Shown here in pieces: positions 56,612 through 64,000 of a stretch of 64,000 nucleotides of DNA. Position 1 is the stretch's first letter. Each line of letters starts with the position of its first letter. The DNA comes from Pseudoalteromonas sp. DL-6. GTDB lineage: Bacteria > Pseudomonadota > Gammaproteobacteria > Enterobacterales > Alteromonadaceae. The stretch is taken from assembly GCF_004328665.1 (NCBI RefSeq), contig NZ_CP019770.1, forward strand, positions 1,178,001 to 1,242,000, read 5' to 3'. Under the pieces are notes generated by a model that worked only from the letters and a program-made list of their open reading frames with translations, searched no databases and was not told where the DNA came from. Both the position numbers and the translations under genes were made by a program.

Positions 56612-57742
56612 ATGAAAAGCATGATAAAAATAACTGGATTAAGTTTAATTTTATTGTTTAATAATATGGCATTGGCTGCACCACAAAATGTGGTGTTGGT
56701 AACTTTAGATGGGGTTCGCTGGCAAGAAGTATTTAATGGTGCCGATAGCAAGCTGATTAATAATAAAGAATTTGTTAAGCAACCAGCACATTTAAAGAGC
56801 CAGTTCTGGCATGAAAACCCGCAACAGCGTCAACAATTGCTAATGCCATTTTTAACTCAAACTATCGCAAAGCAAGGCGTTATTATTGGCGATAGAGCTA
56901 AAGGCTCAACTATGTCGGTGAGTAATCCGTGGTATTTTTCATACCCTGGGTATAACGAAATTCTCACTGGCGAAGTGGATGAAAGTATCAACAGTAACGA
57001 CAAGGTTTTCAACCCAAATAAAACTATTTTAGAGCGTTTAAACGCCCAACCTGAATTTAAAAACAGCACCGCGTTATTTGGTAGTTGGGATGTGTTTCCT
57101 TTCATTGTAAATACCCAGCGCAGCAAGGTGCAGGTGAATGCGGGGTTTATGCCCGTTGCTGATGATTTATTTGTCGACGCAGCGCTACTTAATGCGCTAC
57201 AAACAGAAATACCCAGCCCTTGGCACAATGTGCGGCTTGATAGTTTTACCTATCGATTTGCTAAGGCGTATATGCTGGCGAAAAAGCCAAGACTATTGGT
57301 GATTAGTTTGGGAGAAACTGATGATTTTGCTCACGATGGGCATTACGACGCCTATTTAAAATCGGTTAAGCAAAGCGATGCATTTATAAAAGATTTGTGG
57401 CAAACCATTCAAAGTACCCCAGGTTATAAAAATAATACGACGCTGATCGTTACTACTGATCATGGCCGTGGAAGTCATGCCAGTGATTGGCAGCATCACA
57501 GCTCTCGTCGAGCATTGCTAGAGCTTAACCTAGGCGCAGATGTGTTTCCTAACGGCATAGTAGGCTCTGAGCATATTTGGCTTGCTGCCATTGGCCCTGC
57601 AATTAAAAATAACGGCTTAATTAAAACTAAAAATGAGCTCAAACAAGCGCAAATTGCCGCCACCGTTTTAAAAGCACTTGGGCAAAATCCACTCATAATT
57701 AACGCTAATATGGCACCGGCTATTAATGAGATTTTAAAATGA
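56612..57742 (+). CDS. Exported alkaline phosphatase superfamily hydrolase
   Basis: The 376-residue periplasmic protein has a signal peptide (SLILLFNNMALAA). Its alkaline phosphatase / nucleotide pyrophosphatase fold has VTLDGVRWQEVF (metal Asp near residue 33) and TTDHGRGSHASDWQHH (metal Asp and His near 275). A usual Thr/Ser nucleophile region is not certain. It is probably a phosphomonoesterase or phosphodiesterase. Its stop overlaps the start of the PhoD-like gene by 4 bp (ATGA). Confidence 0.8.
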   Translation: MKSMIKITGLSLILLFNNMALAAPQNVVLVTLDGVRWQEVFNGADSKLINNKEFVKQPAHLKSQFWHENPQQRQQLLMPFLTQTIAKQGVIIGDRAKGSTMSVSNPWYFSYPGYNEILTGEVDESINSNDKVFNPNKTILERLNAQPEFKNSTALFGSWDVFPFIVNTQRSKVQVNAGFMPVADDLFVDAALLNALQTEIPSPWHNVRLDSFTYRFAKAYMLAKKPRLLVISLGETDDFAHDGHYDAYLKSVKQSDAFIKDLWQTIQSTPGYKNNTTLIVTTDHGRGSHASDWQHHSSRRALLELNLGADVFPNGIVGSEHIWLAAIGPAIKNNGLIKTKNELKQAQIAATVLKALGQNPLIINANMAPAINEILK

Positions 57743-58800
57743 AACAGTTACTAAAAACCCTTAAGTATTCTGCACTGTTACTGACTATTGTGATTAGCAG
57801 TGGAGCAATGGCTGCGCCGTCTAAAATATTATTTGGTTCTTGTGGGCACCAAGATAAAGACATTCCTATATTTAACGCCATTAACAAAGAGCGGAGTGAT
57901 TTATTTATTTTTTTAGGCGATAACATTTATGGCGATACTAACGACATGGCTGTACTTAAAAATAAATACCAACGCCTTGGGGCAAAGCCTGGCTTTAAAG
58001 CACTACGCGCACAAACACCAATAATAGCCATGTGGGATGATCACGATTATGGTCAAAATGACGCGGGGAAAGAGTATCCGCATAAAGAAGCATCGCGGCA
58101 AATCATGCTCGATTTTTGGCAAGAACCGGCAAACTCAGCGCGCCGTACCCGCCCTGACGGCATTTATACCTCGTACATGTATGGCGAAGGCGAGCAAACC
58201 GTGCAGGTGATCATGCCAGATTTACGCTTTAATCGTGACACACTTAATTCTGTTAGCGAGCTTGAGTATTACACCAAGCGTAAAGCAAATAACCAAGGCC
58301 CGTACAGTCCAACTGAAGTTAAAGGCGCGTCAATGCTAGGGGAGGCACAGTGGCAATGGCTTGAAGCCGAGCTGAAAAAGCCAGCGGCAATAAAGCTAAT
58401 AGCGTCGAGCTTGCAGTTACTGCCAGATTTTACCGGCTGGGAGTCATGGGCAAATTTTCCTGAGGATCGAAACCGTTTATTTGCGCTAATTAAAAAACAC
58501 CAAGTAAATGGTGTGATTATTATTAGTGGCGATACTCACTGGGGCGAGATTTCAAGGTATCAACAAAACCTTGATTATCCGCTTATTGAAATGACCAGCT
58601 CAGGTCTGACAGAAAAGTGGAAAGACGTTAGCCCTAACCAGCATCGTGTGGGTAATTACACACATAATGTTAACTATGGTGATTTAAGCATAGACTGGCA
58701 ACAAGTCGACCCTGCTATTTCATTAAAGCTTAAAGGCATTGAGGGTCAGGTTATTATGCAAAGTGATTTTAGTCTTTCAAGTATTAGTCCTTATAAATAG
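57739..58800 (+). CDS. PhoD-like phosphodiesterase/alkaline phosphatase
   Basis: The 353-residue protein has a signal peptide (SALLLTIVISSGAMAAP). Its PhoD/metallophosphatase core has LFGSCGHQDKD, FLGDNIYGD, MWDDHDYGQND and ISGDTHWGE, which provide the metal ligands (Asp, Asn, His). It should release phosphate from phosphodiesters in the periplasm. Coupling to the preceding hydrolase gene by ATGA indicates joint expression. Confidence 0.88.
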   Translation: MKQLLKTLKYSALLLTIVISSGAMAAPSKILFGSCGHQDKDIPIFNAINKERSDLFIFLGDNIYGDTNDMAVLKNKYQRLGAKPGFKALRAQTPIIAMWDDHDYGQNDAGKEYPHKEASRQIMLDFWQEPANSARRTRPDGIYTSYMYGEGEQTVQVIMPDLRFNRDTLNSVSELEYYTKRKANNQGPYSPTEVKGASMLGEAQWQWLEAELKKPAAIKLIASSLQLLPDFTGWESWANFPEDRNRLFALIKKHQVNGVIIISGDTHWGEISRYQQNLDYPLIEMTSSGLTEKWKDVSPNQHRVGNYTHNVNYGDLSIDWQQVDPAISLKLKGIEGQVIMQSDFSLSSISPYK

Positions 58801-58817
58801 CATCACCATTTAAATAA

Positions 58818-58848
58818 TAAACGCACTGCGATTAAAGCTGTGCGTTTA
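58818..58848 (+). terminator. Stem-loop after the PhoD-like gene
   Basis: 9-bp arms TAAACGCAC / GTGCGTTTA with a 13-nt loop, 18 nt after the stop. The weak following T-tract makes this a low-confidence terminator. Confidence 0.4.
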
Positions 58849-58965
58849 AAAGTTTACTATCGGCGGGCTAACTTGCTGATTTATTAATGCCAATTTCCCC
58901 TTAGCGCTACCGCTTAAATTGAAAATATCTTACACTGGCTTTATCTCAAGTAAGGCTGGTATCGT

Positions 58966-61900
58966 ATGCTCAATATTATTCAATCAAACCGTATGGAAGC
59001 CCTGCAAGCGCAGTTTCATCAGCTATTAAAAATAAACCCATTGCAAAGCCCATTTGATAAAGAAGTGGTGTTAGTCCAATCGCCGGGCATGTCGCAGTGG
59101 CTTAAAATAGGCTTAAGTGAAAATTTAGGTGTAGCGGCGCAGGTTGATTTTCCACTGCCGTCGAGCTTTATTTGGCAGTTATATCAGCAATTACTGCCAG
59201 GTGTGCCTAAAGAGTCGGCCTTTAACAAACCTAACCTTGCTTGGAAATTGTTTGCAATTTTACCTCACTGCATAGACGAGCCACTGTATTTACCGCTAAA
59301 AACCTATTTAGAGGGCGATATTGACGGCCAAAAAACCTTTGCACTATGTGAAAAAATAGCCGATGTGTACGACCAATACTTGATGTACCGCCCCCATTGG
59401 ATAGCCAGATGGGATAGTGGCATCGATGAGCTTGATGATGTTGATATAACCATTGCGCCTTGGCAACCCGATTTATGGCGTCGTATAGTCAAATTAAGCA
59501 AGCAGCTGGAGCAAAGCCAATTTCACCGTGCCAACATGCAAGGGCAGTTACTCAGTGCACTTGAGAGTATGGATAACAGCTTATTGCCAAAACGCATTAG
59601 CTTATTTGGCATATCGGCGATTGCCAGCTCGCAACTTGAGGTGTTTGAAGCCTTAAGTAAAAAAACTGAAGTGTTTTTGTTCTTTTTTAACCCTAGCGAG
59701 CATTATTGGGGCGATATCATTGATGAAAAAACAGCGGCTAAAATCACCGCTAAATATGCCAAAATGCCGCTGCTGGAAGCACAGCAAAAAAAGCACACTA
59801 ACCCCGATGAGGAATACTATTTTATTGGTAATCCGCTGTTATCGTCGTGGGGTAAACTAGGCCGCGATTATTTTGAGCAACTAGTGCAGCTTGATGCCCG
59901 CTGGATTGATGGCTTTATAGATGCATTTGACGACAGCTTACTTGGCCAAGTGCAAAGTGAAATTTACCAACTTGCCTTTAAAGGTGAGTCGCTCACCGAT
60001 AACAAAGAATGGTTTATTAACGATGAGGGCAAGCTGCCAATAAGTGTAAACGATGCAAGCATTACACTTAGCGATTGCCATACACCACTTCGAGAAGTAG
60101 AGCGTTTGCACGATTACTTACTTAATTTGTTTAATCAGAACCCAGCGCTTACCCCCAAAGACATCATCGTGATGATGCCCGACGTTGGTACCTACAGCCC
60201 TTATATTGAAGCAGTTTTTGGTGGTGCACAGGGCAGCCGATTTATACCTTATGCGCTAGCCGATTTAGCCATAGAGCAAGAAAAGCCAGTGCTGAGTTCG
60301 TTTGCTAGTTTAGCTAACCTACCGTTTTCGCGCTTTGGTGTGTCGGATATTCTCGATTTATTACAGGTTACCCAAATTGCTGAAAAATTTGGCTTAGAAG
60401 CGCATGAATATGAGCAAATTCAGTATTGGTTGGAGCGCGTTGGCGTTAAATGGGGTGTAAACGCTGAACATAAAAGTAGCTTTGATTTACCCGCAATTGA
60501 GTTTAACACTTGGCAACATGGCTTAAACCGGCTACTACTGGGTATTGCCATGCGCGATGAACAATGCCCATTTAATAGTATTTACAGTGCCGATGAGGTT
60601 GAGGGCATGGCACTCGATACACTCAACAAGCTGGTACATTTTATTGATGTATTGCAAGACTTTAAAGTTAAGCTCACCCCCGATGATACACTCACTAATA
60701 AAGCCCAAATTTTAAGTGAGCTGCTCAATACTATTTATGAGAGCGAAAGCGACGACAGTTGGGATTTATTAGTACTGCAAAAAGTACTCGAAGATATAGG
60801 TAAGCACCACAATAACGGTGATTACAGTGAGGCCGTATCGCAGCGCATTGTTAGCTATTTAATTAAACAAGGCATACAAGAGAAAGGTGTCGGCCAGCGA
60901 TTTTTAGTGGGGCAAGTGAATTTTTGTACCCTCATGCCAATGCGCGCCGTCCCCTTTAAGGTGGTATGTATGCTAGGCTTAAACGATGCCGATTACCCAC
61001 GCACGGTGCAGCCAATCGGATTTGATTTAGTACCTTATTCTAAAAAGCAAAAGGGTGACCGATCACGTAAACTCGATGACCGTTACCTCTTTTTAGAAGC
61101 GCTTCTTAGTGCCCGAGATAATTTATATATGAGCTACATTGGCCGATCATGTTTTGATAACCAGCCACGAATGCCATCAACACTCGTCAGTGAATTGTTA
61201 GAATACATAGGTCGCAGCTTTAAACTTAGCGAACCCAGTGATAAATCCTTGCCAGATTGTCTTATTAGCCAACAACATTTACAACCTTTTAATAGTCATT
61301 ATTATTTGCCAGCTAGCGCTGAACAGGCAAGGCTTAACAACCACAGCTATAACCCAATTTGGCTGCCTAGCGAGGCCATTGAGCCAAAAGCAATTACTAC
61401 GCTTGATGTAACGCCTCCAGAGTTGCTTGATCTTGATGTGTTTATTCGAAGTGTGTGCCATGCCCAAGAGAGCTTTTATCAGCAAAGCTTAGGGTTACGT
61501 TTGCCGCAATTTAACGACATAGCCAAAGATGAAGAACCGTTTAGCTTAGATGCGCTGCGCCGTTATTTTTACCTTGATGAAATACTTGAAGCTAATATTA
61601 ACGATACCCCACTGAGTACCGAGCAAATACTGCAGCGCGGTGAGTTGCCGCAAGCTCATGTTGGCAGCTTAATTTATGAGAGCATGCAACATCGTGTTGA
61701 TGCGCTTGCAGGGCAAGTAAAACAACAAATAAAAGCGGGTAAAAGCGAACCGATAGAAGTGTTACTGTCACTTGAAAACACCACTATTGAAGGCTGGCTA
61801 AACCATGTGTATATGCAAAAACAAGTGTTTTATCGCAGTGCCAGTATTAAAGCTAAAGATTTAATTAAAGGCTTTATTTATCATCTTGCTGCACAAAGCA

Positions 61901-62265
61901 TGCAACAAGAGGTTGAAACCTTATTGCTGGGTTTAGATAAGCAAATTAGCTTTGTCCCAATGAGTAAAGCCGATGCCGATTTATTGCTCGCAGATTGGTT
62001 TGCGCTTTATAAAGCATTACGCAACAAGCCCGTGGCGTTTTTTCCGGTAAGTGGTTATGAATACGTAAAAAGCGGTGGTGATATGGCAAAAGCCAACAGT
62101 AAATTTAGTCCACAGTATATTGGCCGAGGTGAGGGGGAAAACCCTTATATTCGTTTAACGGTGCAATCACTTAATGACTGCCAAGACGAATTTATACATT
62201 GGAGCGATAAGCTACTCGCCCCATTATTTGAGCACGCCAAGGAGAGTGACTATGCAAGCGCTTAA
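58966..62265 (+). CDS. recC: RecBCD enzyme subunit RecC
   Basis: The 1099-residue subunit starts LNIIQSNRMEALQAQ and has the helicase-like N-terminal domains of RecC (FIWQLYQQLLPG, VLVQSPGMSQWL). It then has the inactive nuclease-like C-domain. It splits DNA strands and recognises Chi within the RecBCD complex, so it acts in double-strand break repair. The end overlaps recB by 14 bp. Length agrees with the family (about 1100). Confidence 0.95.
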   Translation: MLNIIQSNRMEALQAQFHQLLKINPLQSPFDKEVVLVQSPGMSQWLKIGLSENLGVAAQVDFPLPSSFIWQLYQQLLPGVPKESAFNKPNLAWKLFAILPHCIDEPLYLPLKTYLEGDIDGQKTFALCEKIADVYDQYLMYRPHWIARWDSGIDELDDVDITIAPWQPDLWRRIVKLSKQLEQSQFHRANMQGQLLSALESMDNSLLPKRISLFGISAIASSQLEVFEALSKKTEVFLFFFNPSEHYWGDIIDEKTAAKITAKYAKMPLLEAQQKKHTNPDEEYYFIGNPLLSSWGKLGRDYFEQLVQLDARWIDGFIDAFDDSLLGQVQSEIYQLAFKGESLTDNKEWFINDEGKLPISVNDASITLSDCHTPLREVERLHDYLLNLFNQNPALTPKDIIVMMPDVGTYSPYIEAVFGGAQGSRFIPYALADLAIEQEKPVLSSFASLANLPFSRFGVSDILDLLQVTQIAEKFGLEAHEYEQIQYWLERVGVKWGVNAEHKSSFDLPAIEFNTWQHGLNRLLLGIAMRDEQCPFNSIYSADEVEGMALDTLNKLVHFIDVLQDFKVKLTPDDTLTNKAQILSELLNTIYESESDDSWDLLVLQKVLEDIGKHHNNGDYSEAVSQRIVSYLIKQGIQEKGVGQRFLVGQVNFCTLMPMRAVPFKVVCMLGLNDADYPRTVQPIGFDLVPYSKKQKGDRSRKLDDRYLFLEALLSARDNLYMSYIGRSCFDNQPRMPSTLVSELLEYIGRSFKLSEPSDKSLPDCLISQQHLQPFNSHYYLPASAEQARLNNHSYNPIWLPSEAIEPKAITTLDVTPPELLDLDVFIRSVCHAQESFYQQSLGLRLPQFNDIAKDEEPFSLDALRRYFYLDEILEANINDTPLSTEQILQRGELPQAHVGSLIYESMQHRVDALAGQVKQQIKAGKSEPIEVLLSLENTTIEGWLNHVYMQKQVFYRSASIKAKDLIKGFIYHLAAQSMQQEVETLLLGLDKQISFVPMSKADADLLLADWFALYKALRNKPVAFFPVSGYEYVKSGGDMAKANSKFSPQYIGRGEGENPYIRLTVQSLNDCQDEFIHWSDKLLAPLFEHAKESDYASA

Positions 62266-64000
62266 TCCACTCACTATGCCATTATCAGGGCAAAGCTTAA
62301 TTGAAGCCAGTGCTGGCACAGGTAAAACCTACACAATCACGGGTTTGTATTTGCGTTATTTATTGGGTATGCAAATACCTGGTGAGCTGAATACGCCATT
62401 GAGTGTTGAGCAAATTTTGGTAGTAACCTTTACTGATGCCGCCACGCAAGAAATTAAAGACCGTGTTCGTAGCCGTATTATTGCTGCGCGTGATGCGTTA
62501 CTGGGGCAAGTACCCAATGATGAGCTAATTGAGGATGTAATAGCGGGCGTTGATGACAAGCACCGTGCATTTGACTTACTCGATGCCGCAGCTAAATCAA
62601 TGGACGAAGCAGCTATTTTTACCATTCATGGTTTTTGTCAGCGAATGCTAAAGCAGCATGCGTTTGAATCCGGTGTGGCATTTAACTTAGAGTTCATTTT
62701 AGATGAGCGCGATATTCTGCTTGAAACCATAAAAGACTTTTGGCGCGCGTTTGTATACCCACTTAGTAAAGAAAAAACAGATGCGATTTTAGCGGTATTT
62801 GCCGCGCCCGAATCACTATTTAGTCATGTAAGTAGTATTTTAAATAAGGCGAACGCAGAGATAACCCCGCAAGTTAGTTTAGATGCGGTATGGCAAGCGC
62901 GAGATGAATACTTGGCGCGTGTTCCAGCTTTTAAAAAAGCCTGCCTAGAGCAAGAGTTTATTGGTGCTGTTAAAGCATCCGATTTAAGTGGCTCAAAAAC
63001 ACCTGGGCGAAAGGGCAGCCTTGCTGCACTTGAAGCATTTTGCTTAGGCAATGATGACTTTTTTGAATTTGGTACCAGTAAGTATTCGTTTGAGGTGTGG
63101 AGTAGCGAGAACTTAAGTAATGCCGCTAATTATAAAAAAAATGGCATATTACTGACGCATCCACTTATTAGCCAATTCGATGCCTTAGCCGCACTTAACA
63201 ACACCATCAACCAAGGGTTAAAAATTGCGATAGTGCAATATGCGGCGAGCTGGGTAAAAGCGGCCATAGTTAAACGCAAACAAGAACAAAGCGTGATCAC
63301 CCCTGACGATTTACTGACTAATTTACACAGTGCCCTAAAGAGTGAACAAGGTGATGTGCTCGCACAAAAAATAGCGCAGTTATTTCCGGTGGCAATGATA
63401 GATGAGTTTCAGGATACCGATCCGATTCAGTACGGTATTTTTAGTAAAATTTATGCTCAAAGCAATACCACTTTAGCTATGATAGGCGATCCTAAACAAG
63501 CAATTTATGGGTTTAGGGGCGCAGATATATTTACCTACATTGGCGCAAAAGAAGCGGTAGATGAGCCACAACAATTTACATTGGGCACTAACTTTCGCTC
63601 AAGCAGTGATATTGTAAATAGCGTAAATAGCTTATTTAGCAAATACGACAACAGCTTTATTTATAACGATGCCATTCCCTTTAATAAAGTGAAAGCCAAG
63701 GGCAAAAAAGCAGATGAGTCGTTTTTAATTGATGGCAAACCGGCCACCGCCTTTGAATTTAATGTGTTTGTAGATGAAGCCGGCGATGAAAAAAATAAGC
63801 CGACCAGTAAAGGCGTAGGGCAAGCTCATTTAGCCACCCATTTTGCTAATAAAATAGTTACTTTACTTGAGCAAGCAAACCAAGGTGTTGCCTGTATTGG
63901 CGCTAACCCTGTCAGTGCTGCTGATATTTGTATTTTGGTGCGCGACCGCGTTGAAGCACAAATAATGAAGCAAGCGCTGAGTAAAGCTAATATTGCCAGT
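62252..64000 (+). CDS. recB: RecBCD enzyme subunit RecB, N-terminal part
   Basis: The coding frame starts at ATG 62252 inside the recC end and is open to the end of the window (583 codons). It is cut there; the full protein should be about 1200 residues. The UvrD-type helicase domain is visible: Walker A EASAGTGKTYT near 18-28, IFTIHGFCQRML and Walker B DEFQDTDPIQYGIF near 387-400. The C-terminal nuclease domain lies outside. RecD probably follows downstream. Confidence 0.96.
   Translation, partial: MQALNPLTMPLSGQSLIEASAGTGKTYTITGLYLRYLLGMQIPGELNTPLSVEQILVVTFTDAATQEIKDRVRSRIIAARDALLGQVPNDELIEDVIAGVDDKHRAFDLLDAAAKSMDEAAIFTIHGFCQRMLKQHAFESGVAFNLEFILDERDILLETIKDFWRAFVYPLSKEKTDAILAVFAAPESLFSHVSSILNKANAEITPQVSLDAVWQARDEYLARVPAFKKACLEQEFIGAVKASDLSGSKTPGRKGSLAALEAFCLGNDDFFEFGTSKYSFEVWSSENLSNAANYKKNGILLTHPLISQFDALAALNNTINQGLKIAIVQYAASWVKAAIVKRKQEQSVITPDDLLTNLHSALKSEQGDVLAQKIAQLFPVAMIDEFQDTDPIQYGIFSKIYAQSNTTLAMIGDPKQAIYGFRGADIFTYIGAKEAVDEPQQFTLGTNFRSSSDIVNSVNSLFSKYDNSFIYNDAIPFNKVKAKGKKADESFLIDGKPATAFEFNVFVDEAGDEKNKPTSKGVGQAHLATHFANKIVTLLEQANQGVACIGANPVSAADICILVRDRVEAQIMKQALSKANIAS

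Noticed and set aside
62356..63051. Minus-strand ORFs of 89 and 75 codons near the right end
   Set aside because: They are antisense to recB, whose UvrD motifs are clear.

Overview
The window looks like chromosomal DNA of a marine gammaproteobacterium of the order Alteromonadales, most likely Pseudoalteromonas or a close relative. This rests on the protein sequences, gene orders such as DUF2066-hda, pheST-ihfA, ruvCAB and tolQRAB-pal-cpoB, the moderate-to-low GC content and the large tRNA-Lys array. It is mostly core genome, with no prophage, CRISPR array or large island.

Layout. 1-1745: the 3' end of an rRNA operon (23S, 5S, terminator). 2011-7556: DUF2066 protein, hda, pheS, pheT and ihfA. 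7598-8401: a DUF2989-type lipoprotein gene broken twice. 8574-18627: a long-form GAPDH, an M14 carboxypeptidase, an AGCS symporter, a zinc-ribbon/YeaC/DUF349 operon, a DUF1439 lipoprotein and an ABC1 kinase. 18658-21638: a sigma-54 activator and ccoG, with TCGCGA operators and a good -24/-12 promoter between them. 21666-29798: two minus-strand genes (unknown protein, M14 peptidase), an exported cyanophycinase-like protein, a flavodoxin, a frameshifted PilZ-like gene, a CoA-transferase, a small unknown protein, a 268-bp MITE and a methyltransferase. 29954-33600: a histidine kinase / response regulator / REC-GGDEF-EAL operon, followed by a decayed partial copy of the methyltransferase. 34225-40538: tRNA-Pro, tesA divergent from ybbA-ybbP, and ruvCAB behind a LexA-type box.

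40539-41417 is an 880-bp gap carrying a candidate minus-strand small transcript, in the place where ybgC often sits before tolQ. 41418-46155 is the Tol-Pal operon. 46327-47382 holds seven identical tRNA-Lys genes and one truncated copy. Then come nadA, tRNA-Ser, a membrane diguanylate cyclase, a TsdA-like dihaem cytochrome, a DUF2750 protein, a TetR-nemA divergent pair with two palindromic operators, a TonB receptor followed by two exported phosphoesterases, and recC-recB (recB cut by the window end).

The clearest regulatory units read from the sequence are: (i) a dedicated sigma-54 activator for ccoG; (ii) SOS control of ruvCAB; (iii) TetR control of nemA; (iv) an apparent organophosphate scavenging locus. 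The least explained items are the small transcript upstream of tolQ, the foreign segment in the tRNA-Lys array, and the relic methyltransferase. I did not find a clearly unprecedented multi-gene system.
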